A stretch of DNA of 64,000 bases. It comes from Coccinella septempunctata. Lineage: Eukaryota > Arthropoda > Insecta > Coleoptera > Coccinellidae. This document shows positions 43,137-55,836 of this stretch, in pieces. The DNA lies in contig NC_058195.1 of NCBI RefSeq assembly GCF_907165205.1, positions 12,090,001-12,154,000 on the forward strand. The letters are read 5' to 3'. The translations under genes were made by a program, and so were the position numbers. Each line of letters begins with the position of its first letter. The first letter of the stretch is position 1. The notes below the pieces were generated by a model. It saw only the letters and a program-made list of their open reading frames with translations, was not told where the DNA came from and ran no database searches.

Positions 43137-44806
43137 CCTATAAAATGTTATTTAGCAAAAAGAAGTGTTAGTCTCGCAAACTATATACATATAGAAAACA
43201 GAACAGTATTCATGAATTCATGCTAATAATTTTTTGGAAAATCTAACCATAGGGAAAATTATCTAATAATTTCTTACATCTCTCCACGATGTCTTATGCC
43301 TTCACAAACGCGTCAGTCGTCAGTGAATACTCCAAAATAATGGTTGCTGAGATATCTTATACCTTATACCAGGCATGAGATGAGTATATCCTCATTTCAT
43401 GTTGAAGTGCATTTATAGAGTCTGTGAGGGCTGGGCTGAATGTAGTGATCTTTCCATAAAGATCCAGGTGCTATCTAAAGCTTAAAGATAGGGAGATCTA
43501 GAAGGCCAAGGCACCAAAAAGTGTCCGAATATAAGGCAGAAGATGTGGTTTAACCACTTCCTATAATCCACTTAATATTTTCACACAGAACGAATGGCGT
43601 GGAAGGATTTCAAAGCAAGATGACTGTCCAGAAGACTAATGGATTTGAGTGCAGTGACCCAGTAATTAGACATAAAAACATCTAGGTAATCCACACATTG
43701 ATTGCTAGCAGGCAATGAGTGATTAAACAAACACAACTTGCATAATGCATTTCCATTATCTTTTATCTTGTTTTCCATTGAAATTCCGTTTGGACATTTC
43801 CTCCATGTAGGGGAATGAATGGATAGCGATGTTGAAATGCAGCGAGCAAGCATCATTACAGCTCAAAGCGTTACTTATGATTTATTGTGGTGGAAGCGGA
43901 GTGTACTTGTGCTTCAGATTCAACAATGAAGTCTTTGATATTTTCGTGGACATTCTCGATTCCTAGAAACAAAACATGGAATATGCTACGCGAAGGTTTG
44001 ATAGAAAATTTCAACCACACTAGAAAACGCTGCTTCTTGGAGTTTAATCTCGAAAATTATGAAATATATTTTTACCTATTAGTGTGAATGTGAATACAGA
44101 TTTGTTTTTTAACGGTCGACAACTCTTGGTCCCAACAAATGGTATTCAAATGTGCCAGATTTGTAACATGAGTCCGATAGAGGTTTTCTCAACGGAATTA
44201 TATGTTTTTTGGGGTGCTGAACAAGAATCTGAAGTCTGCTGCCTCGCACAGTACCGGCTCAGACCAAAAAACGCAAAAAACCTCGAAATTTTCGCAGTTT
44301 TTCTGGTTCTTTGTTCATATTTTGCAAACGATGCATTTTACAGAATATATCACGTTATTCAAAATCGAAAAGCATGAAATTCTGCTTGGAATTGTGGAAT
44401 TACCTCCTTAACCTTATTACTGTTAAATTTATAAGCTCGCCAATCTTAGTGAATAATAAGCAATAAACTAATTTTTAGACGACAGTTATTTCAAAACAAC
44501 TTCTGGACATTTCTTTCAATAGTACCTACTGCCTTATACATTGTTGTAAGCCACTATCTTACATAACCAAACGAAGAAGAGTAAAATAAAATGGACAAGC
44601 CTATCAGGTATTCTCCATATAGCGACACCCTATACTACTTACTTATTTGCTCATTTTTTTCAGCTGACTAGTTTATGATCTTCCCATGATTCTACCTACA
44701 ATATGTAGGCACATTTTATGTTTTTTTCATTTAAGGGATTGAATGAAATTCAGATTCCTAATAGTATTTTAATCAAGCATGGTAAATACATACTATTATG
44801 TATATA
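43137..44806. other. No gene recognised
   Basis: Several frames of 66-97 codons (43581-43856 minus, 43887-44377 plus) have no known motif and sit in AT-rich unique sequence. Confidence 0.45.
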
Positions 44807-45628
44807 CAGGGTATTTTCAAAGGTGAGGTAGAACTCATCGAAATAAATCGTTCAACCAAAAATTGTCTTTATAAAATATCCATTATGGCTGAGATACAAC
44901 CCCTAGAAATTCGACAAAATTTCATTGAATTTCAAGTACCTACGGGACTGTGGAAGGTGACTCCGGCATCGCAAAAACGAAACATAAAAATATGGCTAAA
45001 CAATGAATGGTTCAGTAACGAGTTCATCTAATTAGATGCATCAGATCACTTTTGACAGAATCATAATTGTTGTATGGTGCAATTTAGGGTGAAAAAAATG
45101 TAGAAAATCGAGGCAGTTTCTTGAAAGTGCTTTTGTTAGTTTTGTTGAAAAAGTGCTATGATGTTAACATTTCATCCCATTTTTACGGAATGTTCGAACA
45201 AGAAGATTGTGATGCCCATTGTGAAAAAATTCGTGAATAATTTAGACGAATTTTATTGGTGAAATTTTGAAGTATTATTCTTTTTTCACACTTGTGTTCT
45301 AAGTCTCTTCTGTCAGTTGGTATCGAAATGAGCCATTTCATAAAATCGTGTAAGTTACTAAAAATAATGAGAAAATTCGGTAATCATAAGTTTCCAATTT
45401 CATTACCACGTAAATATCGAACGAGCCAATATCCTAAACGAAACCATATGGTCGAATCAGGAGTTTTTTGTGATTATTCAGCGTACAAACGTTTTAGGGT
45501 CGTATTAGGATATATTTCAGTAATCATTTTCAATTTTTTTTTCAACTTTGTCATTTTGAAAGTTTTGTACAGGTGATTTCTGGTGGAAAGCTTCATTTTG
45601 ACCAGTTCTACCTTCTGTTGAAAGAACC
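44807..45628. mobile_element. D-family MITE, copy D2
   Basis: Left end CAGGGTATTTTCAAAGGTGA after a TA. It then has the shared blocks GGTAGAACTCATCGAAATAA, ATGGCTGAGATACAACCCCT and ATTCGACAAAATTTCATTGA. The right part contains CATTTTGACCAGTTCTACCT, the inverse of the left arm, but the outer right terminus is missing. Confidence 0.8.
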
Positions 45629-46547
45629 ACTTTTGTTATCAAAGTGCGAAGTCATGCTTATAAGAAATGGAGGGAGAAGTAATTGAGGGTCAACAATTTG
45701 GGTTTGAAAAGAAGGGGGGGTTCATATTGACAGGCCTAGTCATCATTGGGCACCTTTATTTTATCACATAAGATTTCAGATAAAAAAAAGGAAAAATGAT
45801 CAGTTTATGCGTATACAGGGTGTTTCACGACCGGCTGGTCATAGCCTAATGATCTAGGCTTTACAGAAAAGTTGCTTCTTTCGTACCCATTATATTCTGA
45901 GATACAGGGTAGATTTATGGATTTCTGCTTACCTAATTTTCGATATCCATAACTTGATAACGAGGAAATTTGCAGATTAACTCGTAATATTGAGATTTAT
46001 TTTTCAAATATCAAAATGTATATTTTCTGGATCAGTTGAAGAATTTTTGTTTTCAGAATTGAAAAAAAAACATAGCTCCAATATTCCTAAGGGAATACAG
46101 TCTCGTTTCAAATTCTACGAGTAGTAGAGCACTCCTATCTAACGAATCATCTACAATAATCTACACCTGTGTATTCCCATCGTAAAACGATGATGGAATG
46201 TCGCCTCCAGGATGTCTGGTCGATCCTTCAGGACCGGTAGTCACATGGGCATAACGTATAAAATAGTAATTGATTTCGTTGTAGACACTAGACAAGTCCG
46301 CAAAAAGCATCCTTTACAGGGGGGTCCATGAACCTAGACGTTCGTGCAGATCACTGACCTAGACGTGTGCTCGATAATAATTCATTGGGGGTAAAATTAG
46401 ACCGCAATAATTTTGCAGTAACAGCCTTTTCACGAATGGTTTGGAAAAGCGGAACGGACGTTTGGAGAGCTTAAGCGTTTGGGGGTGAAGGACGTGAGAG
46501 GGAGATTCAGACGAATAGGGGTTTAGGTTCTGGATAGAAGTCAAATA
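45629..46547. other. No gene; MITE-type terminus at 45814
   Basis: TATACAGGGTGTTTCACGACC at 45813 onward, with TCTGAGATACAGGGTAG 80 bases later, marks one end of an unassigned MITE. No opposite end was found. Confidence 0.4.
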
Positions 46548-46922
46548 TATACAGGATGGGCCATTCATAACTTTCCACCACGAATTTTGAGCTATGGGGT
46601 GGAATAACCAAAAAACGCTCAGACAGGTCAAATTTTGTTGAAAGGGGGACAAATAAGGGTGTTCAAATGAGTTTGATATCACTACCCCACTAGCTGCAAC
46701 CCCAAACAGCTCTCATTTTCGAATAGGAAAAAGGGGTCTTGCAGCACCTTGTTGGAAAGGCAATTCTATTTCCTGCATGGGCGTATTTTTTTCATCGCTT
46801 TATTATTATAAAAAGTGACTCAGTATTCCATCAATAACTTTCACACGCCGAATTTGGATCTTTGAGTTGAGAAAAACGCTCGGACGGGTCAAAAAATGAA
46901 TTCTATATCACTACCCCTCTAG
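46548..46922. repeat. MITE fragment repeated twice, diverged
   Basis: CAGGATGGGCCATTCATAAC at 46554 followed by AAAAAACGCTCAGACAGGTC and ATATCACTACCCC. A weaker copy follows at 46829-46920 (AATAACTTTCACACGCCGAA, GAAAAACGCTCGGACGGGTC, ATATCACTACCCC). It joins G4 directly. Confidence 0.6.
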
Positions 46923-47961
46923 CCGTTGCCACAACTAATATCAATTTTTATTACGAAAATGCCGAAAGGTATGGAAAAAAGAGACAGGGTCTCCTGATAT
47001 TCTAAAATCCACGATACGTCAGACGGTAGCGAACATATTCAATGTAAGAGAATTTATATAATGTTTCATCTGAATCTAAAAGACTTATATTTCAGCTGAA
47101 TATTTCCACAATCAGAAAGATTGTGAATGAAGAGGATGACAAAGAATTTCCTTCTATTGGGAGACCCAAAAAGTGGTGGCATTTGAGAATTTTATGTTTG
47201 AGTGAATTAATGCGAAAAGTTTACTCAAGGATTTTCGATTAATGTCATCGTAGAATAAGTTCTAGAAAATTAATTTTTCTATTTTTCATTTGACTTGTCC
47301 TATACAATGTAAATGTCTTAGGGTACTAATAAATACCTAATTACTATTATTACATCAATGTATTAAGATGCATAGCCACAAATACGCGCAAGTTGCCCTG
47401 TTACTTGTTTACATGTGAAATTTTTGTTCAACGGTGAAGTTTCATCTTAACTTGAAACTTCCTTCAATTCCTTTTACTTATATTGATGCAAGATGATTTT
47501 TGTTGAAGAATTTAACATTCTTGTAATTATCTGTTAATTCCTTCGGGAGATACCCATTCCCAACCACTGGATCATATGCATTTCATCTTCGGGTTAATAT
47601 TTTTGAAATCTACAAATGATAAGCCAAAGAAGATAACGAACATTAACTCTCCTCAAGCTAGTGCATATTATGAAATTATACTGATTTCTTGTATTTTCCA
47701 TGCAAATAACTGGATTTGGTATGCCTTCAAACATTTTGTATGAACTTCAATTATGTCCGTCACATATTTTCCGAAGAGATTCGACATTGTGATAAAATAC
47801 TTAATAACAGAAACTTTTACGTAGAACGGGCAACATAGCGTTGATTTAAAACCCAAAAATGTTTTGACAAGCTTCATAACCCCACATTTTCGTACTATAC
47901 AGAGTGAAATGTGTCAAATTTCCATGGCCAACCGACTGCTAAGATAAAATTGAATGAAGTA
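46923..47961. mobile_element. G-family element, copy G4 (left end missing)
   Basis: Starts abruptly within the element at CGTTGCCACAACTAATATCA and runs to the normal right end TGAATGAAGTA. It preserves the undisturbed site (GAATTTATATAATG) into which the foldback inserted in G2. Confidence 0.88.
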
Positions 47962-49427
47962 TATATTCCTAAATTCATTTCATTCGATAAAACCGTTTGT
48001 GAGAGGGAAATATATAGACTCTTTCTAGTTCATGGAACAAGGATTACTTATTATGCAGGTATGATAAAAACTCGCTATTATTCAACATCATCTGCACGCT
48101 ATTCCAATAGGCAACTCATTTTCATTCATCAATGTATCTATTACCTAACCTATAATCTGTGCCATCGTCATACAACAGATATGGCACTAGTAGATCCTGT
48201 TATGGTATTGGAGATTCTCCCAAGGACAATGTTATTCTCTTATACAATTCATTTTGTTTTTTTTTTAAATCTTTGAAATTTTTGAAATTTTATTCTTATC
48301 ATTATCAACTCTACAAAATGGTGAGGAAACATAGTTATGGACAGGAAAAGATCACTCTTATTGAAGGAAAAGAACGAATGAATGAAATATTAAATTACAC
48401 AAGGTGATAAACCTTTCTTGATCGTGGCTTGGGTAAATACCAAGATTTTCCCAAAGAATCATAAGGCAACATTTTTTCACTATTTCTCAGCAAACAATTA
48501 TCACGAAGCGCTCATCCTGTTCTTAACCATATTATGGGTTACTTAGAACTATAATTATTTCGTGCCTTATGCAACAGAATAATTGGTTCCTAAGCCATAT
48601 CATATAATTATCGAAATTGTTCAACACGTGGAGAAAATTGATACCTAAATACCAAATGACTTGGGATATTCCCATCTCCACTACCAGGTGTAGCAGCACC
48701 AGACGAATCCTCCCGTCCATGCTCCCCTTTAGACGCGAATTTCACTGGGACACCAGATGATTCATGCAACAGCTGATTTATGGGCAGCTTCATCAATAGA
48801 TCGAACATCGGATGTTAATGTCGGCATTCGTATTTAGCACTTCATCATCCGCTGTATCCTACATTCTGTTTGGTAGTCTCGTTCGACGTCTGGTAAGGTT
48901 TTCGATTCATATTAGCGTTTTATTAATAATACATTCTGCGAGGTCAGTGATCTGTTGACGAGGGATGTGGGTGCAACCTGCTCTTACTTTCAATTCTGCA
49001 TATTGAGCGGTTCAAAACTGTTATTTTCTCGGTTTACAGATTGAATTGCGTTAGGGTTTCAGTGGATCTACTACCAGGTGTAGAGAAAGGGATTTTAACC
49101 TAGGTGAATGCTCGTGCGAAAGGAATTCAGAGGCTGATAACTTCAGGGGAAAATACAGAATGATTTTTAAGCTATGTTACAATTTTTCGTCATTGTTCAG
49201 CTCCCTTTCACGATACACCAAGTCTTTCGTAAAAATACGGTAAAAATACAATTTACCAAGGAACCCACGCGACGACGTACAGTTTCACAAGCACAATGAT
49301 GAGGATCTCCGTCAGTATTGTAAAATTGTACTCCATTTCTTCCCGATGTGGGAGATCTCTGGGAGATCTTGTATTGATGGTTCATAATCGAGTATTTCTT
49401 TAAACTGAATATACACAGACCAAACAG
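47962..49427. other. No gene firmly recognised; possible exon at 48608-48808 (minus)
   Basis: The minus frame at 48608-48808 reads HESSGVPVKFASKGEHGRED then SSGAATPGSGDGNIPSHLVF. It is Ser/Gly-rich and less AT-rich than its surroundings. It could be an exon, but no convincing acceptor and donor pair was found. The short text CTACCAGGTGTAG recurs at about 48680 and 49070. Confidence 0.25.
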
Positions 49428-49483
49428 AAGGCGTTTTCAAAGGTGAGGCTTTTTTTTGATAGAAGGTAGAACTCGTCGAAATA

Positions 49484-50990
49484 CACTGCGCAAAAAAATT
49501 AACGCACATTATGGAAATCTCAAATTTATTTTACAACTGAAGGTGTTCTCAATGATAATTATTTTTATCAGAATTATGCATGCATATGTTATCCACTTTC
49601 AACGGTTTTCTTCAATACAGATGTTTTTTCCCAGCAGGAATAAAAAAGGTGATATTATCAGATTTTGAATGTATTGGCTCCATTCTAAAATCAGCTGTTC
49701 TCGATCAATTCTAGTGATCAATAGTTTTTCTTTCGTTTGATTTTCTACACTCGATCACTATGCAACGCGAAACACGCAATTCGACCCGAGAGGAATGTGC
49801 CCAAGCGGTAGTTTTGCGAGAAAAAGGGTGGACATACACAAGAATTGCAGAAAGGTTTGGAGTTTCCCATACAAGTGTGTCCAGAACGTTGCAGCGATTC
49901 AGGGAGACAGGTATGAATGTCAGAAGACCAGGACAGGGGAGACCACGGGTAACAACTGCCATTCAAGAACGTTACTTGAGCGGTTTGCAACCGCTCGCCT
50001 CTTTCAAATTCAGCTTGAGCAAACTCATGAGGTGCAAATTAGCACTCAGACAATAATAAATCGCCTCAGAGAATATGATTTAAGGCCTCGTGTCGCGGCA
50101 AGAGGCCCAGCTCTTACCCCAGCCCATCGAAGGGCGCGTTTGGATTTTGCGAGAGAGCATATCCATTGGGAAGAGGCCGATTGGGAAAGAGTTCTCTTCC
50201 CAAATGAGTCTATGTTCTGCCTCTACCATTGTGATCGACGTTCCCTTGTATACAGACGTCCTTATGAAAGATATGCTCAGTGCAATTTCCTGAATACTAC
50301 TGGTTTCGGGGGAGGATCGATTATAGTATGGGGTGGAATATCTTTGACTGCTCGCACAGACCTAGTGGTCGTTGATAATGGAGCTACGAATGCTGATAAG
50401 TATATAAGGAACATTCTTGAAGAGCATGTAGTGCCACTTGCCCCATACATTGGTGAAAATTTCATTTTTATGGACGATAATGCCTGATCCCATCGTGCGC
50501 GCATCGTTCAGGAGTACCTTGAAGAGGTTGAAGTCTCTCGAATGGAATGGCCAGCAAGAAGTCCAGATCTCAATCCGATTGAGCAGGTTTGGGACAACCT
50601 CAATAGAAGGCTGAGAAGTTCAGAAAATCATCCAGCTACTTTTAATGAGTTAGGAATCCAACTCGGAGATATCTGGGAAGGATTAGATCAGAACATTTTA
50701 AGATCACTCATTTTGAGTATGAACCGTCGTTGCCGAGCTGTAATTAACGGAAGGGGTGGAAATACCAAGTATTAAATTACTTATCAGCATTTCAGTATTT
50801 TGAAAATTGTTCATTTCTCTTCTTTCACATAAGATTCGGTGAAATCCTGAATTTATCTTCTATTTAATGTGTCTTGTTTCGTTCAAAACCATCCCGAGAG
50901 AACATAAAAAATAAATTATAAAGTCAATGTAGAGTTAACTTTCATTAAAATTGAGATTTTCAGAATGTGCGTTAATTTTTTTGGGCAGTG
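49484..50990 (+). mobile_element. Tc1-like DNA transposon, copy A2 (complete ends)
   Basis: Same terminal repeat as A1 (CACTGCGCAAAAAAATTAAC at the left). The right end differs at one base (TTGGGCAGTG). TA duplicated at 49482-49483 and 50991-50992. Length 1507 bp. Confidence 0.95.
49760..50775 (+). pseudogene. Tc1 transposase pseudogene (copy A2)
   Basis: ATG 49760 starts the HTH region (YTRIAERFGVSHTSVSRTLQ) and the GRPRVTTAIQERYL linker. A 20-bp deletion near 49977, compared with A1, then shifts the frame. The catalytic core reads in the new frame: the first acidic block is LFPNESMFCL where A1 has LFTDESGFCL, so the Asp is lost here; the second is FMDDNA followed at once by a TGA (an Arg codon in A1). 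The final part, MEWPARSPDLNPIEQVWDNL with the catalytic Glu 34 residues after the second Asp, runs on to GGNTKY and the stop at 50775. The lesions differ from those in A1. Confidence 0.92.
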
Positions 50991-51429
50991 TAAGTCGTTT
51001 AACCAAAAATTGTCTATATACAATATCCAGGATGGCTGAGATACAACCCCTAGAAGTTCGACAAAATTTCATTGAATTTCAAGTACGGGACTGTGGAAGG
51101 TGACTCCGGCATCGCAAAAACGAAACAAAACATAAGCATATGGCTGGACAATGAATGGTTCAGTACCAAGTTCATCGGATTAGATGCATCAGGTCACTTT
51201 TGAGAGAATAATAATTGTTGTATCGTGCAATTTAGGGTGAAAAAATATAGAAAATCGAGGCAGTTTCTTGAAAGTGCTTATGTCACTTATGTTGACGAAA
51301 AGCTATGATGTTTCCCCATTTCATCCCATTTTTACGTGAATAACTGAAACGAATTTTATTGGTGAGATTTTGAACTATTGTTCTATTTTTCACACTTGTG
51401 TTCTATGACTACTTCATATTTACTAATTA

Positions 51430-52249
51430 ACCTATACTGGTACTGGCAGAGCCTTATTTGTGAAGGGGTTGTGGTACTAGTATTTATATTATCTACTAGT
51501 TGAAAAGGTTTCGGAACATATTCAGTTGAATCCAGGTTTATGAAATTTTCTGAACGTGATTCATTCCATATTGGAAAATGTTTCATCCTTTCAAATATCC
51601 GGAATTAAAGTGATCCTCACAGTCTCTCATATAAGTAATAATAATGAGGTTTAATCTTTGAAATCTACAAGGTTGTTCCAATTTTAATATCTGAATAATA
51701 AACCTGAAGAAATCCACCAGAGGCGAAACCTGTGTCGTTTTTTAACATGACACAATTTAGGGGTAAGAAGTTAATTATTATGTTATCAATGAAATGACCT
51801 GCCAACTAGACCGACCTAGTTTTTGAGTTTTTTTATTGGAAGAACAATCAGAGACACGAAGTATATTATAATTCTGAATCAGAAAAAATATGGGACTCGA
51901 ATATGTAAAAATAACACAGGGTTTATATTTAAAAAAATGAAAGTTATCACTACATCACTGAAATGACGGACTGAAAAAAATCTTTGACTACGCCACTGCA
52001 TTTTACATGAAAAAGTGTCTATAGAATGTAATATTTGTTTTTCGATATCACTGATGCTTTACGAAATAAAGGCACCAGTACGAAGGGCCGAAAAATGAGT
52101 ATTCACTTAAAACTTGAAAACAAAAGAAGATAGAGGGATGCAGTTTTGGCCATTAACAATCTTTTGAAAATCGAGGTAGGAAAAGTGTTTTCCCTAGCTC
52201 CTACGGTTACAGAGCTGCCATTCAATCCCATCGAATTTTGCCCACCCTG
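51430..52249. mobile_element. H-family foldback MITE, copy H2
   Basis: Equals the reverse of much of H1 (CCATATTGGAAAATGTTTCA, CTCTCATATAAGTAATAATA, CCAACTAGACCGACCTAGTT) and then the H1 right end (TACGGTTACAGAGCTGCCAT, CCCATCGAATTTTGCCCACC, CTG). Left arm lost. Confidence 0.75.
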
Positions 52250-52269
52250 TACATGGAATTTAACGACAG

Positions 52270-52390
52270 GATTGGTCTGCTGCCTCCCCAGAGCAAAATT
52301 GTATCGAACATGTCTGGTCTGCAGTGTCACAGCAATTACACCGCTTGCATGGCCCACCGCAGACATTACAACAGCTCGCCAATGTTCCAA
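52270..52390 (+). pseudogene. Tc1 transposase remnant, family D (copy 2)
   Basis: Carries CCCACCGCAGACATTACAAC, then AGCTCGCCAATG, the DNA of the C-terminal LQQLANAL block, plus the same upstream text as the 17.7-kb copy (GAACATGTCTGGTCTGCAGT). Truncated after about 120 bases. It directly follows the right end of H2. Confidence 0.65.
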
Positions 52391-53606
52391 TCGTCCAAAA
52401 CTATCCAATTTTTGAGCAATGTATAAATTAAACTAGAAATGCAACTTCCATGCATTTAATTTCTGTTGATAAATGTACGATTTCCAAACAAATAACATAC
52501 CTAACCTACATATCGGATGTGTATATTGAGTTTCAAACGCCCATAAATTCAACAAAAAATATAATATATTCTGGGGCGAGTATTCGAATATTTTGTTCAA
52601 ACTGAAAGTGAGAAAACATTATTTCGGATGATAAATAAATAAATATATTGATTCAGTGTGTGAAATTTGTAGGAATTTCTTTCTATATGAACTCCGACCG
52701 CCTATAGAAGACAAATATCCCACCATAATAAGGTTCTGGAGTTCTCAGACGCACAAATGGTACATGGTGGAAAAAAAATTAGTGTTGTTCTTCAATCTTG
52801 TCCCACTGAATAAGGACGTGGCTGGTAAACCTGAAATCCGATGGGGCATTGTCCCAGCAACCTACCGGAAATCGTTGCATCTCGCAAATACTACAGCCAG
52901 TCCACTATTTTTAGATGACCTACCAAAGCGATATTTGTGAATCAGTCAATCGAGAAATCCGATTCTGATCTGAATACGAATACAATGAATATTCAGTAAA
53001 ATTGATGCTGGGAATTATTATATATCTGTCAACAACGAGAATTGTGGAATTTTGAAGTTATTTCAAGATTTTACTTCACGTAAAGAACACATAAAATGTG
53101 TTTTCTACTGTCAGCTGATTTTGAGAAGAGAGGACTTTATATGACAGGAAGTTTGTCACTATTTTAGCTTGTACCTTTTATGACTTGAAAATGAATCTCA
53201 AGACTAGTCGTCATTACAACTAATGAAGATTGTGGGACAGAAGACAGAAGAACTTTTTCTCCACGTTCGCTAGTTGTTAGCTTGATCGTATTTGAGTTCT
53301 TGGAAATTTTGGAAAAGTTGAACGGTTCAAAAGCTCCTAATTTGACGTCCCGATCATAGCAACACTTTTCTCTTCTATACAACTGTACTTTTTACCTGCT
53401 ATAAATAAGAATTGTATGTCAGGAAAAGGTGTAAATTATTCATATTTTAGCATCAGAGTTGAATCTAGACTTCCCCTATTGTAAATTTAAACCACGTACT
53501 TGTTGATGCCCTTTCCTAACGAAACAAGATATTCATCTCATGTTCTGTCTGAAATCCAAAACCAGAAGCTGTCTAGCCGAAAATCCCAGAATAGCAAGAA
53601 ACTATA
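52391..53606. other. No gene recognised
   Basis: Unique AT-rich sequence. The plus frame at 52656-52940 (94 codons) has no domain I know. Confidence 0.4.
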
Positions 53607-55834
53607 CAGAGTGTTTCATTGGGTAACGGAAATACTCAAGAGGCGAATAGAAGGTACAGCCGTGGTTTTAGATATACCACATTTATTGACCTTGACTGTC
53701 TTCGTTACCGAGATACAGTGTGTTTTATGCATTTTGTTCATTTCATCCTTGGATCATGACATATCAGTTGTTTATATTTGGCATACATGATTCTCATAAA
53801 AAGCTCCAATGAAATATTTGATAGCCACAATGAAAATCCAGGTCCGGGTTAACAAAAAATTATGAATCGATTGTATCCCCGAAACAACACTCTGTATTTG
53901 CATATCTCGAAGGAGTATAAAATACTGAAACGTGTGTTTCACATTTTTGTGCAGACAAGTTTCACTGTACAAATTTTGAATTCAGCAGTGAAGATTTTAA
54001 GAACTTTGCCACCTATCAAGAATCGACTTTCAATAATAAATCAATAGAAATATAATATTGAATCCACAATTATTTCAAAACTACAAATTGATTATATAAT
54101 ATATTTTTTCCCTTTTTATAGCTGCAAAATAACCAATTGTGCATTTTGATGCTACTAGGTAATTACGAGGATACCTACTTGTAATTTGAAGAAAACAAAT
54201 TAACGTTCTGTATGTACAGGGTGGGCAAAATTGGTGATACCTGAACTACGACTTTTTCAACCCAACGAAATAGAAGAAGGTTCAAGTTTCAGATCTGTAA
54301 CTTCAAAGACAAAAAAGTTATGAGAACTTTTCTAAATCGTTAAAATCTCATTTTTTATGACTCAAAAGCGAAGAATCGTAGGAGGCTATGGTTTTCACCA
54401 TTCTTTATTTCTCTGAAAGAGAGCTAAGGAAAGTGTCATCCGTTTTCTTCTAGCTCTTATAGTTCTCGAGATACAGGGCGTTAATTTCTCTTCTTCGAAT
54501 TATGAGTACCTGTGAAATGAACTATAGTTTACTCTACAACTAAGTGAAACCAATGTATTTAATTAACGATTAGTAATTTCAAAATAATAATGGATTCGAT
54601 ACTTCTAATAATTTATTCCTGAAAGTCACTTTTGTAACCAATTTTCGGTATCAAAGTTCTCAAAAAAAGTTTGAGTATTGGTGTAGTAAGATTGTCCGCG
54701 CAAGAATGTGAGGCACAAGTTTCATTTAAGTTTTCAATGATCTCTTAAAATATGCAAAGAGATTTGCAAAATATGGATGTTTTTTCAAGGATAATTTTTG
54801 TTAACCCGGACCTGGATTTTCCTTGTGGTTAATAAATTGTTCCATTTGATCTTTGTATAAGAATCAATTGTGCCAAATATGAAGAAAATGTACGGTATGG
54901 TTTGCTTGTTATGATCCCAGGAATGAATGAACAAAATTGATAAAACACCCTGTATCTCGGTTTCGGAGATAGTGAGAGCCCATAGTGTGGTATATACAGG
55001 GTGTTTTCTAATTGAACGTCAATATTTATGGGGGTGATTTTTGGGTCCATTTTAAGAAGAAAACTTCATGTGAACATATATCCTAAACGTCTTACCTTGT
55101 GAGATACAGGATGGTAAAGTTTTCAAAAATAAATCATTTATTATTGATATCTACAATACCACCATTAATGTGAAATTGTAATGCAAAGATAACCCATACA
55201 CCGAAAGGTTATTTGGGATAATGATCATATATACAATACCACCTCAGATATTTTGAATAAAATTTGTCATACATTTACTATGAACCAAGAAGCATTTTTT
55301 AATGTAACCCTTATTTTAATCTCCACCAGTGGCGTTCCTACGTGATTTGACCTACCTATTTTGGCAGACATTGATGGCAGATTTTTTCTGGAATAAAAAT
55401 TATTTTTGAAATTCCCAATCATTTCTTACCAAAGTTGATCGATTGACTTTTTTCAATCCGATTCACGGTTTCCGCTTAAAAAATAAAAACCGTTTCTGTG
55501 CATGATCATGACAATATCGTTAATATAATGAAGATTTTAGCGGCATTCAGACAAGAATTAAATTCTGAAAAAAGTACCACCCAGAGCTCTGGGTGGTACT
55601 TTTACAAATTTGCTCATAATTGAATAGAATCAGTGGCGTGAAAACTTCACCACCCTGTATCTCAAATGGTAAGATGTTTAGGACATATGTTCATGTGAAG
55701 TTTCTTTCTTAAAATGGGCCCAAAAGTCACCCCCATAAATAATGACATTCGATTAGGAAACATCCTGTATATCTAGAACCACTGTGTACTCTAATCGCCT
55801 CTCGAGTATTTCCGTTTCCCAATGAAACACCCCG
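53607..55834. mobile_element. J-family foldback element, containing foldback K
   Basis: Ends CAGAGTGTTTCATTGGGTAA (left) and the inverse TTTCCCAATGAAACACCCCG (right), with TA at 53605-53606 and 55835-55836. The left arm runs for about 260 bp (to about 53870). Its complement on the right is split: 54785-54996 and 55768-55834, with K between. Arm blocks: CGTTACCGAGATACAGTGTG against CACCCTGTATCTCGGTTTCG, and ATCCAGGTCCGGGTTAACAA against TTGTTAACCCGGACCTGGAT. A further MITE end (TACAGGGTGGGCAAAATTGG) lies at 54214 inside. Confidence 0.88.
54997..55767. mobile_element. K-family foldback MITE nested in the right arm of J
   Basis: Inverted arms of about 130 bp: CAGGGTGTTTTCTAATTGAA, TATTTATGGGGGTGATTTTT and TCCATTTTAAGAAGAAAACT on the left, their inverses on the right (ATTAGGAAACATCCTG at the end). 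It sits at a TATA stretch that is unbroken in the left arm of J. A perfect short palindrome, GTACCACCCAGAGCTCTGGG followed by TGGTAC, lies at about 55576-55601. Confidence 0.88.
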
Positions 55835-55836
55835 TA

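Larger units (their letters stand above)
49428..51408. mobile_element. D-family MITE, copy D3, interrupted by Tc1 copy A2
   Basis: Left part GCGTTTTCAAAGGTGAGGCT, then GATAGAAGGTAGAACTCGTC. After the Tc1 (49484-50990) it resumes with AGTCGTTTAACCAAAAATTG and the same blocks as D2. The right arm is missing. The joined flanks equal the uninterrupted arm in D4. Confidence 0.88.

Noticed and set aside
52656..52940. 94-codon plus frame
   Set aside because: No recognised family and within chance length; no conserved flanks.
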